Origin: Microvirga roseola
GTDB lineage: Bacteria; Pseudomonadota; Alphaproteobacteria; Rhizobiales; Beijerinckiaceae
Assembly: GCF_020866965.1 (NCBI RefSeq)
Contig: NZ_JAJATX010000005.1
Span: forward strand, 1-64,000
Length of the DNA stretch: 64,000 bases
Reading direction: 5' to 3'
The translations under genes and the position numbers were made by a program. The notes under the pieces were generated by a model. It searched no databases, was not told the DNA's origin, and saw only the letters and a list, made by a program, of their open reading frames with translations. The stretch's first letter is position 1. Every line of letters starts with the position of its first letter. Below are positions 29,903 to 38,475 of this stretch, piece by piece.

Positions 29903-31165
29903 GTGTCATCTCTTTTTGGTTTTGAAGCACTAGGGCCGGTCAAGTACGTCATTGCCTTTCTGATCATCGGAGCCCTGCTCGTGCTTTTCGGCGTCGTTCT
30001 TCGCAAGCTCACGGGCGCCCGCCTGATGATGCCCGGCGGCGACCGCAACCGCAGCCGCCAGCCGCGCCTCGGCGTGGTGGACATCTACGAGCTCGACCGG
30101 CAGCGCCAGCTTGTCCTGCTCCGGCGGGACAATGTGGAGCACCTGCTTCTCATCGGCGGCCTCAACGACGTCGTGATCGAGACCAATATCGTCCGGGTCG
30201 CCGGCGCACGCATTCCCGCCGCCTCGAACGACGCCGAGCGCATCGAGCCGGCCTTCGACCAGGGCGCGCGCCATCCGCAGGTCGAGGCGGGCCGCCCCTC
30301 CATCGAGGCGCAGCTCGCCGCCCAGCTCGGCAGCCTGTCGCGCCGGCCGTCCGAGGAGTCCGACATCGACGAGGAGCTCTCCGCGGTCGCCTCGGTCAGC
30401 GCTCCGGCGCCGGCCCGTCCCGAGCCTGTGCTGAAGCCCGATTCCGTCCATATGTCGGTCGCTCCCGCCGTACAGGGTCTTCGCGCCGAAGCCCGCAGCC
30501 CCGCTCCGCCGCCGCCGCGTTCCGCGCCGGAGCCCGTGGCGGAGCGTCCCGAGCCCCGGCCGGCCTTCGCGCCCCCGCCCTTCCAGTCGCGGTCGACCCC
30601 GACGCCGCCGGCCCCTCCGCCGGCTCCGCCCGCGCCTCCCCCGCCCGTCCGCGCACCGCAACCGGCTCCGGCCGAACGGCGCTCGCCGGATGCCGCGGTC
30701 CTGTCCGACATGGCCAAGCAGCTCGAGGAGGCGCTGAAGCGTCCGGCGAGCCCGGTCCCCCCGCCGCCGGCTCCCGCTGTGGCTCCCGCTCCCGCGGCTC
30801 CCGCGCCGCAGGCGGCGCGGGAGGAAGTGGCCGGCGAGGACGAGCTTCTCGAGCCCGGTCCGGGCCGGGAAGAGCCGGAGACCGCCGTCGAGGAGGCTCC
30901 TAAGGTCGATGTTCGCATCGAGCAGCCGGCCCAGATCCGGGCTGCCGAGCCGCCGAGCCCCGCCGTGGAGCCGGTGCGCCCGGCTCCGGTCACTCCTCCG
31001 GTCCAGCCTGCCGCAAATGCTCCCGCTCCCGCCAAGGCAGCGGAAGCACCGGCCGCCGAGAAGAAGGAGCCCGAAAAGGCCCCGGATCCCTTCTCGGTGG
31101 AGGATATCGAGGCGGAATTCGCCCGCCTGCTCGGCCGTCCACTAGACTCTGGCAAGAAGGGCTGA
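29903..31165 (+). CDS. FliO-like membrane protein with long Pro/Ala-rich tail
   Basis: A 420-residue protein. One membrane helix (VIAFLIIGALLVLFGVVL, about residues 15-33) is followed by a FliO-type cytoplasmic module (RLGVVDIYELDRQRQLVLLRRDNVEHLLLIGG, about 52-85). The remaining 300 residues are low-complexity Pro/Ala/Glu sequence, ending in a short conserved-looking segment (DPFSVEDIEAEFARLLGR). FliO helps assemble the flagellar export gate, but in Rhizobiales FliO-domain proteins also occur away from flagellar genes, as here between cckA and dksA. No flagellar gene is in the window, so a flagellar role is unproven. The upstream CtrA box fits cell-cycle control. Confidence 0.65.
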   Translation: MSSLFGFEALGPVKYVIAFLIIGALLVLFGVVLRKLTGARLMMPGGDRNRSRQPRLGVVDIYELDRQRQLVLLRRDNVEHLLLIGGLNDVVIETNIVRVAGARIPAASNDAERIEPAFDQGARHPQVEAGRPSIEAQLAAQLGSLSRRPSEESDIDEELSAVASVSAPAPARPEPVLKPDSVHMSVAPAVQGLRAEARSPAPPPPRSAPEPVAERPEPRPAFAPPPFQSRSTPTPPAPPPAPPAPPPPVRAPQPAPAERRSPDAAVLSDMAKQLEEALKRPASPVPPPPAPAVAPAPAAPAPQAAREEVAGEDELLEPGPGREEPETAVEEAPKVDVRIEQPAQIRAAEPPSPAVEPVRPAPVTPPVQPAANAPAPAKAAEAPAAEKKEPEKAPDPFSVEDIEAEFARLLGRPLDSGKKG

Positions 31166-31198
31166 AGGCGCTCCAGCGCCTTTCTCAACCGTCGCCTC

Positions 31199-31238
31199 AA
31201 TAAGAAAAGGGCTCCGCAAGCGGAGCCCTTTTCTTATT
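31199..31238. terminator. Bidirectional Rho-independent terminator
   Basis: A near-perfect inverted repeat with a core GGGCTCCGC/GCGGAGCCC, A-rich on the left and T-rich on the right, about 19 bp of stem and a two-base loop. It serves the convergent FliO-like gene and dksA. Confidence 0.9.
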
Positions 31239-31258
31239 TGAATCACAGAAGGGAGCGA

Positions 31259-31678
31259 TCAGTCGTCCCGGTAGACCCGCTCGTTGCGTTCGTGGCGTTC
31301 CTGCGCTTCGAGCGAGAGGGTCGCGATCGGCCGTGCCTCCAGGCGCTTGAGGGAAATCGGGTCTCCGGTTTCCTCGCAATAGCCGTAGGTGCCGTCGTCG
31401 ATCCGCGCGAGGGCGGCGTCGATCTTGGCGATGAGCTTGCGCTGGCGGTCGCGGGCGCGAAGCTCGATGGCGCGGTCGGTTTCCGATGAGGCACGATCCG
31501 CGAGATCGGGATGATTCTCGTTCTCGCTCTGCAGAGTCGCAAGCGTTTCCTGAGCTTCCCTGAGAATATCGTTCTTCCACCGGATCAGCTTACGCCGGAA
31601 ATACTCCTTCTGGCGCTCATTCATGAAGGGTTCGTCTTCTGTCGGTCGATAACCTTCATCGATAACGATGTCTGTCAT
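31259..31678 (-). CDS. dksA: RNA polymerase-binding transcription factor DksA
   Basis: A 139-residue DksA. The coiled coil (MNERQKEYFRRKLIRWKNDIL..., about 20-105) is followed by the zinc-finger-like region TYGYCEETGDPISLKRLEARP and a C-terminal helix. DksA enters the RNA polymerase secondary channel and works with ppGpp on rRNA and biosynthetic promoters. Only one of the four zinc cysteines of E. coli DksA is kept (C-x2-T in the first pair, S and A in the second), a form common in alphaproteobacteria. I chose the ATG at 31678, preceded by a GGGGAAGAA stretch, over the longer frame. The terminator downstream is shared. Confidence 0.92.
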   Translation of the reverse strand: MTDIVIDEGYRPTEDEPFMNERQKEYFRRKLIRWKNDILREAQETLATLQSENENHPDLADRASSETDRAIELRARDRQRKLIAKIDAALARIDDGTYGYCEETGDPISLKRLEARPIATLSLEAQERHERNERVYRDD

Positions 31679-31890
31679 GTTGGGCCGTTCTTCCCCGATG
31701 AACCGTGGCGCCCCTATAATCGTAAGCGAGGCGCAGGACAACGGAATTAAGCGTCACCGATTTGTCTAAGAAGCTAAAAAGCCTTCCCTTCAAGGCGCTG
31801 GAATCCAAGGGAAACGCCCGGCGAACGATTTGCCGCACCCTTAAGGACTACGGCGGAAGCGCGGTAGGACCGCACCTTGCTTCCCGGCTC

Positions 31891-32802
31891 CTACCGGCCC
31901 GCCGGGTCAAGCCCCGGCCGGACCGGCGACAGGACTGCGCGGGCAGCCTCCAAGACGGACCGGGTCACATCGGACAGCAGCGGCCTGACGATCCGGCTCT
32001 GCTGCCAGAACAGGGGCACCTCCAGCAGCTGATCCGGCATCAGGGCAACGAGCCTTCCGGTGCGCAGATGCTCGGCGACCAGGGGCTCCGGATTCATCCC
32101 CCAGCCGAGCCCAGCAAGGGCTGCATCCACGAAGGCTTGGGAGGACGGCAGCCAATGGAGCGGCGGGTTCATCTCGACACCGAGGGCCTGCCGCAGCCAT
32201 AACGACTGCAACCGGTCTTTCTGGTTGAACGTCAGGCACGGTGCGCGAGCGGCCGCCGCCTCGTCGAGCCCACCGGCAAACCAGTGTTCGATGAAAGCCG
32301 GACTTGCGGTCGCGGCGTAGCGCAGGGCGCCGAGAGGATGACAGTTGCAGCCCTGGACCGGCATTCCGTGGGAGGTCACAGCGGCCAGGACATCTCCTCG
32401 GCGCAGCCATTCCGCGCTGTAATCCTGATCGTCCAGGACGAGATCGAACAGATAGCCTTCGGTCCCTGCCATCGCCGCAACGAACCATGTAGCGAGACTG
32501 TCGGCATTGACGGCAATCCGAAGGGTCACCGGCCGCGTGCCAGGCTGAAGGCCAGGGAGACTCGAGCGCAGCGAGTTCTCCAGAAGCGCAACCTGCTCCA
32601 CATGCTGACAGAGGCGCTCCCCGGCGGCCGTTGCGGTGCAGGGCTGGCCGCGCACCACGAGCACAACGCCAAGTCTTTCCTCCAGCAATTTCACCCTCTG
32701 GGAGATCGCCGACGGTGTGACGTGGAGCTGTTTCGCCGCGCGCTCGAAACTGCCGGTCCGGACCACAGCCGCGAGGGCAGAGAGAAGGGCATAGTCGAGC
32801 AT
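31891..32802 (-). CDS. LysR-family regulator of the ArgP/LysG type
   Basis: A 303-residue LysR regulator. The N-terminal winged helix (LSALAAVVRTGSFERAAKQLHVTPSAISQRVKLLEERLG, about residues 7-48) is followed by a co-inducer domain. The sequence MLDYALLSALAAVV and the overall pattern fit the ArgP (IciA)/LysG subgroup, which activates a divergent basic-amino-acid exporter in response to lysine or arginine. The divergent neighbour is indeed a LysE/ArgO exporter, 95 bases away, which strongly supports the assignment. Confidence 0.88.
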   Translation of the reverse strand: MLDYALLSALAAVVRTGSFERAAKQLHVTPSAISQRVKLLEERLGVVLVVRGQPCTATAAGERLCQHVEQVALLENSLRSSLPGLQPGTRPVTLRIAVNADSLATWFVAAMAGTEGYLFDLVLDDQDYSAEWLRRGDVLAAVTSHGMPVQGCNCHPLGALRYAATASPAFIEHWFAGGLDEAAAARAPCLTFNQKDRLQSLWLRQALGVEMNPPLHWLPSSQAFVDAALAGLGWGMNPEPLVAEHLRTGRLVALMPDQLLEVPLFWQQSRIVRPLLSDVTRSVLEAARAVLSPVRPGLDPAGR

Positions 32803-32897
32803 GCGTTAGAAACCCTAATCTGGACTTACGATCTTTAACTGTCCTAATTCTGCAGGTCCGTCTATCGGAGATCCGTCACATCTTTCGGATCATCGAC

Positions 32898-33509
32898 ATG
32901 ACGGGTGCTTTCATCTCCGGCTTCCTGCTGGGGCTCAGCCTGATCCTTCCCATTGGAGCCCAGAACGCCTACGTGCTCCGCCTCGGGCTTCGGGGCGAGC
33001 ATGTCCTGGCCGTATGCCTCACCTGCGCAATCTCCGACGCCGTGCTGATCCTGGCGGGAGTCGCCGGCTTCGCCCGGATCAGCGCATTCCTGCCTTGGGC
33101 GGAAACCGCCATGCGCTATTTCGGAGCAGGGTTTCTCATCGTGTACGGCGTTCGCAGCCTCATGGCTGCGTTCGAGGCAACGGCCTTCAAGACCTCGGAG
33201 GCCACGCCGGCAAGCCTGCGCCGCGCAATGCTCACCTGCCTCGCCTTCACTTGGCTCAACCCGCACGTCTATCTCGACACCGTCGTCCTGATCGGCTCAA
33301 TCTCGACCCAATTTACCGGGAACCGGGGAGCCTTCGCACTCGGGGCCATGCTGGCCTCCTTCACCTTCTTCTTTTCCCTCGGCTATGGCGCGCGCCTGCT
33401 GCGCCCTTTCTTTGCAAGTCCGGTCACCTGGCGGATTCTCGACGCCGGAATCGCGCTGGTGATGTGGATCACGGCCGCAAGACTGCTTCTCGACGGCTCA
33501 TCCGCCTAA
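32898..33509 (+). CDS. LysE/ArgO-family amino-acid exporter
   Basis: A 203-residue inner-membrane exporter with about six helices. The family N terminus FISGFLLGLSLILPIGAQNAYVLRLGLRG is complete, and TWLNPHVYLDTVVLIG is the conserved central motif with the Asn-Pro-His. LysE/ArgO proteins export arginine or lysine when internal pools rise, for example during peptide use. Control by the divergent ArgP-like regulator is expected; their start codons share a 95-base region. It converges on the SGNH-like gene four bases away. Confidence 0.9.
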   Translation: MTGAFISGFLLGLSLILPIGAQNAYVLRLGLRGEHVLAVCLTCAISDAVLILAGVAGFARISAFLPWAETAMRYFGAGFLIVYGVRSLMAAFEATAFKTSEATPASLRRAMLTCLAFTWLNPHVYLDTVVLIGSISTQFTGNRGAFALGAMLASFTFFFSLGYGARLLRPFFASPVTWRILDAGIALVMWITAARLLLDGSSA

Positions 33510-33512
33510 AGC

Positions 33513-34544
33513 CTATCGCTGCCGACGGATCGCCTCGACGATATCGGCCTCCATCGCCCGGGCGATGGGCTGGCGGTAGTGGATCCTGTCGAAGAAAAGG
33601 TCGGGATTGCGGATTTCCGGACGATTCATCCGCCAGTCCACCAGGGCCGTGCGGCCATGGGCGCCCTGCGCTGCAGTTGTGATGGCGTCCCGGCAGGCCT
33701 GCAGGCGGAAAGCCTGCTCCGTGCCTTCAGGCGGGAGCGAATTCACATGGAGCGGCGGCGCCACCAGAACGAGAACAGCCTCCTCGGGCAGGGATGCTGC
33801 CACAGCGCCGATCCGCTGCGCTGCGGGGAAGGTATATCGGCTCTCCTGCGGATCGCTCTCGTATCGCCGGGCATTGGCATAGGGCTTCTGCTGCAGCTCC
33901 CGGCGGCCCGCGGGCCCGAGCTTGTCGCCACGGGCGGCGTAATCGGCGTCGTAGTCCCAATAGCCGTCCGCCCGGATGCGTTCGTCCTTGAACCCGAGGA
34001 GGTAGGCAAGGCGCGGCGGCACCTCCTCCAGCACGTCGAAGCGCAACAGGCCCCTGCCGTATTCGAGGGGATCGTTGCTGTAGAGCCAGAACGGGAACGG
34101 CCGCTCGTTGGTCAGTTCCGGGTCGGAGGTGCACCAGGTCTCGTCGATGCTCACCACCAGGGCCTTGGGCGGCGTTTCCCGATGCCGGAGGAACCAGCCG
34201 ATCAGGGCGAGATGCTCCTTCGGCCCCGAGCCCGGAACGGAGAGTTGAACGAAGTCGAGCCCTGTCGCCTTTCTCAGCCGTTCGGGCGAGATGAGCTGGA
34301 TGCGCGAATTGCCGACGATCATGGAATCGAAGGCAGGGTCCCGCCCGCGGCTGGCATTGGCGCTTGCAGGCCCGAGCGGGCGCAGCCCCGCCTCGCCGAA
34401 GAAGGGAGAGCGGCCTGTGTCATAGGGCTCGATCAGGGCGATGAAGCCGATGAGCAAGGCGAGCGCCAGCGCCGCGCCTGCAAGCAGCACGACCGTAAAG
34501 CTCCGCCAGGAGGCTTGATCAGAACTGGAAGTAGATGAATTCAT
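33513..34544 (-). CDS. Membrane-anchored SGNH-like protein, partner of the MBOAT acyltransferase
   Basis: About 343 residues. One N-terminal membrane helix (FTVVLLAGAALALALLIGF) anchors a periplasmic domain with an SGNH-like pattern: a GNSR block (SMIVGNSRIQLIS) and a C-terminal Asp-x-x-His (FFDRIHYRQP). It begins inside the 3' end of the MBOAT gene (overlap of 26-38 bases depending on start; ATG at 34556 or 34544), so the two are translationally linked. In alginate and cell-wall O-acetylation systems an MBOAT protein delivers acyl groups across the membrane and an SGNH-type partner (AlgJ/AlgX, DltD) transfers them. The acceptor polymer is unknown. Confidence 0.65.
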   Translation of the reverse strand: MNSSTSSSDQASWRSFTVVLLAGAALALALLIGFIALIEPYDTGRSPFFGEAGLRPLGPASANASRGRDPAFDSMIVGNSRIQLISPERLRKATGLDFVQLSVPGSGPKEHLALIGWFLRHRETPPKALVVSIDETWCTSDPELTNERPFPFWLYSNDPLEYGRGLLRFDVLEEVPPRLAYLLGFKDERIRADGYWDYDADYAARGDKLGPAGRRELQQKPYANARRYESDPQESRYTFPAAQRIGAVAASLPEEAVLVLVAPPLHVNSLPPEGTEQAFRLQACRDAITTAAQGAHGRTALVDWRMNRPEIRNPDLFFDRIHYRQPIARAMEADIVEAIRRQR

Positions 34545-35892
34545 AATTGGCATCATCGCCGATCTTGAACAGCACGACCACGAAGAGGATGGCGAAGGCC
34601 GCCGCGATCCAGCGCCGGGGCGGGATTCGGTGAACGAGCATCCAGGCCGTCGGGCCGACCGTCGCCACGAGCGCAGCGACGAGGATCGTCCGCCACTTGA
34701 TCGCGAATTCCGGATCGCCGAGCCCGATCAGTCCCTCATAGATGCGTACCGCCGCATCAAAGGAGGTCGCGCGGAACAGTACCCAGGTGAGCATGACGAA
34801 GAGCATGGTCAGGACCCAGCCCGCGGGCTTCGGCATCGTCAGTCCGGCCCTGCGCCAGAGCACGCCGATGCCGAGCGCGAGTCCATGGAGTGCGCCCCAG
34901 GCCACGAAGGTGAGGCCCGCCCCATGCCAGAGGCCCCCCAGCGTCATGGTGGCGAAGAGGGCTCCGATCTGGACCGCGAGCCCTTTCCGGTTGCCGCCCA
35001 TGGCGATGTAGAGATAGTCGCGCAGGAACCGCGACAGGGTCATGTGCCAGCGCCGCCAGAAATCCTGCAGCGAGACGGAGCGGTACGGCACATCGAAATT
35101 CTGCGGCAGGACGATGCCGAGCATGAGGCCGAGGCCCAGAGCCATGTCGGTATAGCCGGAAAAGTCGAAATAGATCTGGAAGGTGAAGCCCAGCATCGCC
35201 TGCCAGGCTTTGCCTACGGAGATCGCCTGTCCTGCGGCGGCCATTTCGAAGATCGGATTCACATAGGCCGCCAGCGCATCGCCCAGAAAGACCTTCTTCG
35301 CCAGGCCTGCGATCAGCAGCATCAGTCCTCGGGCGAATCGCTCCTCCGCGTCGGAGCGCTCGTAGGGCCGCTCGTCGAACTGGTGCATGATCTCGCTCCA
35401 GCGCACAAGCGGGCCGGCGAGAACCTGCGGGAAGAAGGCGATGTAGAGGCCGTAGCGGACGAGATCGTAGCGCGGCGCACGGCCTGCCTTCAGATCCGTC
35501 AGGTACATGATGTGGTGAAAGGTGAAGAACGAGATGCCGAGCGGCAGCGCAATGTCGAAGAGCGGCGCGTGAACGCCCGGAACCGTATTCGCAAGCTCGG
35601 CGAAAAAGTTCCAGTACTTGAAGATGGCCAGCACCAGCAGGTTGGTGATAATCGCGAGCGCGATCAGCATGTCCCTGCCGCTTTGAACGAAAATCTGGGC
35701 TATGAGCCAGTTCGCCAGGACCGAGACCACGAGCAGCGGGACGAAGCGCCAGTCCCAATAACCGTAGAACGCCACAGACAGGATCAGCAGCAGCGGCAGA
35801 CGCCATTCCGGCTTCAAGCGCTCGACCGCCCAGTGACCCAGGAGAGCCACAGGCAGGAAGGCGAAGAGGAAGACGAAGGAGTTGAAGAGCAT
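34519..35892 (-). CDS. MBOAT-family O-acyltransferase (AlgI-like)
   Basis: A 457-residue polytopic membrane protein. The N terminus MLFNSFVFLFAFLPVALLGHW is typical of AlgI-type MBOAT enzymes, and the catalytic histidine motif GGLWHGAGLTFVAWGALHG is near residue 315-335. A conserved FQIYFDFSGYTDMALGLGLMLG segment and FWRRWHMTLSRFLRDYLYI also match. AlgI-like proteins move acetyl groups across the inner membrane for polysaccharide O-acetylation. Its stop lies inside the start of the SGNH-like gene. No polymerase or export genes are adjacent, so the polysaccharide cannot be named. Confidence 0.9.
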   Translation of the reverse strand: MLFNSFVFLFAFLPVALLGHWAVERLKPEWRLPLLLILSVAFYGYWDWRFVPLLVVSVLANWLIAQIFVQSGRDMLIALAIITNLLVLAIFKYWNFFAELANTVPGVHAPLFDIALPLGISFFTFHHIMYLTDLKAGRAPRYDLVRYGLYIAFFPQVLAGPLVRWSEIMHQFDERPYERSDAEERFARGLMLLIAGLAKKVFLGDALAAYVNPIFEMAAAGQAISVGKAWQAMLGFTFQIYFDFSGYTDMALGLGLMLGIVLPQNFDVPYRSVSLQDFWRRWHMTLSRFLRDYLYIAMGGNRKGLAVQIGALFATMTLGGLWHGAGLTFVAWGALHGLALGIGVLWRRAGLTMPKPAGWVLTMLFVMLTWVLFRATSFDAAVRIYEGLIGLGDPEFAIKWRTILVAALVATVGPTAWMLVHRIPPRRWIAAAFAILFVVVLFKIGDDANYEFIYFQF

Positions 35893-35968
35893 CGGAGCCG
35901 GGCAACGTCGGAAAGCGCGCCCTTGTGGGGGATGGAACCCGGCCCGTCAATCGTCGAAGTGGCCGCGC

Positions 35969-36961
35969 CTACTTCTCGGCGACGGCTGTCTCCGCCCGGC
36001 TCAGCAGCTCGCCCGCCACGTCCCCGATCTTCGGCGGCTCCTCGCGGATGAAGGGGAGCGGGCGGCAGACGGAGAGGGCAGCGAGCCCGAAGCGGGCCGT
36101 CATCAGCCCGTTGAGCACCCCCTCGCCCAGCTTGGCGGAAACCCGCGCCGCCAGGCCCAATCCGAGCACCTGCTGCATCAGGCTGTCGCCCACCGCCACG
36201 CCGCCGGTGACGGCAAGGTGGTTGAAGGCGGCTTTCGCCAGACGCAGGAACCCGAACAGGCCGGGCCGGCCGCCATAGATGCGCGCGAGCGTGCGCAGGA
36301 GCCGCACCGCCGCGAAAATCACGAAGGCCACGTCCACGATGGCGCGCGGGCTTACCGCCGTCACCAGCGAGACCTGCTTCGCGGCTCCCGCAATGGCGCG
36401 CTTGGCCTGCGCGTCGAGGGGGGCGAGCAGTTCGCGCTCGGCGATCGCGAGGCGGTCATCCGCATCGATGATCTCGTCGGTGAGTTCTTTCAGCCTGGCG
36501 CTGCCCCGGGCGGCGCTGCTGCGGCGCCCGTAGAGCGCAATCAGATCGGATACGATGCCCTTCGCCCCCTTGTGGTCCTTGACCGCCAGCGCGTCGATGG
36601 CCGCCTCGCGCAGGTTCTCGATCTTCTGCTCGCGCCAGATCCCCAGCACCTCGCGGCCGATGATGGCGAGGAAGGCGATGGCCGCCAGAAAGGCGAGCGC
36701 CAGGGCGACCCAGCCGAGCCAGGGCTGGACAGCGTAGAGGTCCATGATAAGGTTCTCGAGGGCAAGCCCTAGGCCCAGCAGGAGAAGACCGGAGAGCGCC
36801 GAGATCAGCAGGCCCGCCCACGGGGCGCGGCGCTTCTCCGCCATGGGCACGACAACCCCGTCCGCCGCCTCGATGGCGTCGAAAGGCTCCTCCGTGACGG
36901 TCACGGAGCCGCCGGTCACGTTCGGGTCGTCGAGACGATAGGCGCGCGGTTGGCGGCTCAT
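35969..36961 (-). CDS. ycjF: YcjF-family membrane protein (TIGR01620)
   Basis: A 330-residue protein with two membrane helices (about residues 48-68 and 78-103) and a helical C-terminal domain of the DUF697 type (VSPRAIVDVAFVIFAAVRLLRTLARIYG, then GGVAVGDSLMQQVLG). It starts inside the stop of the ycjX-type gene (ATGA overlap), the same order as in other proteobacteria. The pair is stress-related in enterobacteria but its exact role is not established. Confidence 0.85.
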   Translation of the reverse strand: MSRQPRAYRLDDPNVTGGSVTVTEEPFDAIEAADGVVVPMAEKRRAPWAGLLISALSGLLLLGLGLALENLIMDLYAVQPWLGWVALALAFLAAIAFLAIIGREVLGIWREQKIENLREAAIDALAVKDHKGAKGIVSDLIALYGRRSSAARGSARLKELTDEIIDADDRLAIAERELLAPLDAQAKRAIAGAAKQVSLVTAVSPRAIVDVAFVIFAAVRLLRTLARIYGGRPGLFGFLRLAKAAFNHLAVTGGVAVGDSLMQQVLGLGLAARVSAKLGEGVLNGLMTARFGLAALSVCRPLPFIREEPPKIGDVAGELLSRAETAVAEK

Positions 36962-38406
36962 GCGAAGCGGTCCCCCAGCAGGAATTCAAGGGCGCGGTCG
37001 AGGCGGATGTGGGGCATCTTGGCCATGCGTCCCGCCGCATCGACGGGAAGCTTCGGCGGGCGGAAGCGCGGGAAGCGCAGGGAGCCGGGCGTGATCGCCC
37101 CCTGGAATACCGCCTCCGCCGTCTCCGGCAGCTCGCCGGGGAAGATCGCAGCCTCCGCCTCCCCGTCGAAGATCTCGTCCCCCACCCGCTCGCCCGCCTC
37201 CGGCACCCCGGCCACCGCGCGGAGCATCTCCCGGCCCTCGCGGATGGTGGTCTCCCGCGTGGCGCGCACGGACGCCAGCGCCACGGTCCCGACCCGCGCG
37301 CCCGCCGCCTCCGTGCGCTTCGCCGCCCGGTTCACGAGCAGGCGCAGGATCGCATCGAGCCGGTCGTGGTCCGTGTGATGGATGTGGTCTGCTTTGGTGG
37401 CCGCGAACAACACCCGGTCGGCGCGGGGCGAGAACAGGCGGGAGAGAAGCGTGTTGCGCCCGGTGCGGAAGGCCATGAGCACCTGATCGAGCGCCTCCTC
37501 CAGCTCGGCGAGGGCCAGCGGCCCCGCATCGATGGCGGAGAGCACGTCCACCAGCACGATCTGCCGGTCGATGCGCTGGAAATGGTCGCGAAAGAAGGGC
37601 CGGACCACATGGGTCTTGTAGGCCTCGAAGCGCCGCTCCATGAGAGCCGCGAAGCTCCCCGGCGCGATGGGCCGGCCCGGCGTCAGGTCGAGGGGCGCGA
37701 AGGTGAGCGCGGGCGAGCCCGCAAGGTCGCCGGGCATGAGGAAGCGCCCCGGCGGCGTGGTCGCCACAGCCTCGGAGCCTGCGCGCAGCGCCGTCAGATA
37801 ATCCTTGAAGGCCTCGCTTGCCTTTGCTGCGAGCATCTCGTCGGAGGGACCTGACGGATCGAGGCTTTTCAGGATCTCGTGCCAGCGTCCGGCCACCGCC
37901 GCCCGGTCGCGCTTGCGGCTCGCCTCCACCGTCTCGCGGGACCATTCCGCGAAGCCCGCATCGAGCAGGGCAAGGTCGAGCAGCCATTCGCCGGGATAGT
38001 CCACGATGTCGAGGGCCAGCATGGCCGGCCCCGTGCGCCACCCGCTCTTGCGTTCGTATTCAACCTCAACCCGCAACTCGCTGATGCGGTTGGTGGATTG
38101 GGGCCAGCGGCGGTCTTCCGTGAGCGCCGCCATGTGCTCCTCGTAAGGAAAGCGCGGCACCGCATCGTCCGGCTGGTGCGCCAGATGCGCCCGCCGGATG
38201 CGGCCTTCGGCAGAGGCGCGGAAGGCGGGAAGATTCGTGCCACGCACGAGATGGTGCACGAGCGCAGTGGTGAAGACGGTCTTGCCGGAGCGGGCGAGCC
38301 CCGTGACCCCGAGGCGAAGGGAGGGCTGGACGAGCTGTCCGGAGGCTTCCCAGAGCGATTGCGCGGCGGAGCCCGCACGGGAGGCGAAGCTGGTGATCAC
38401 GGACAC
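36958..38406 (-). CDS. ycjX: YcjX-family GTPase (DUF463)
   Basis: A 482-residue protein with a P-loop near residues 36-43 (GLARSGKTVF), followed by the DUF463 pattern: DIVDYPGEWLLDL (switch II-like Asp-x-x-Gly), VVRPFFRDHFQRIDRQIVLVDVLSAI, and VLFAATKADHIHH as the base-recognition region. It is a P-loop GTPase of unknown cellular task. Its last bases overlap the ycjF-type start, so the two are coupled. A hypothetical exported protein lies just upstream on the same strand, 69 bases away. Confidence 0.88.
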   Translation of the reverse strand: MSVITSFASRAGSAAQSLWEASGQLVQPSLRLGVTGLARSGKTVFTTALVHHLVRGTNLPAFRASAEGRIRRAHLAHQPDDAVPRFPYEEHMAALTEDRRWPQSTNRISELRVEVEYERKSGWRTGPAMLALDIVDYPGEWLLDLALLDAGFAEWSRETVEASRKRDRAAVAGRWHEILKSLDPSGPSDEMLAAKASEAFKDYLTALRAGSEAVATTPPGRFLMPGDLAGSPALTFAPLDLTPGRPIAPGSFAALMERRFEAYKTHVVRPFFRDHFQRIDRQIVLVDVLSAIDAGPLALAELEEALDQVLMAFRTGRNTLLSRLFSPRADRVLFAATKADHIHHTDHDRLDAILRLLVNRAAKRTEAAGARVGTVALASVRATRETTIREGREMLRAVAGVPEAGERVGDEIFDGEAEAAIFPGELPETAEAVFQGAITPGSLRFPRFRPPKLPVDAAGRMAKMPHIRLDRALEFLLGDRFA

Positions 38407-38475
38407 GACGACAAACCCAATTCTCTCAAGCCAAGCTTGAAAGTGGGGCGCTCGGGCCCGACTCGCAAGGCGACC

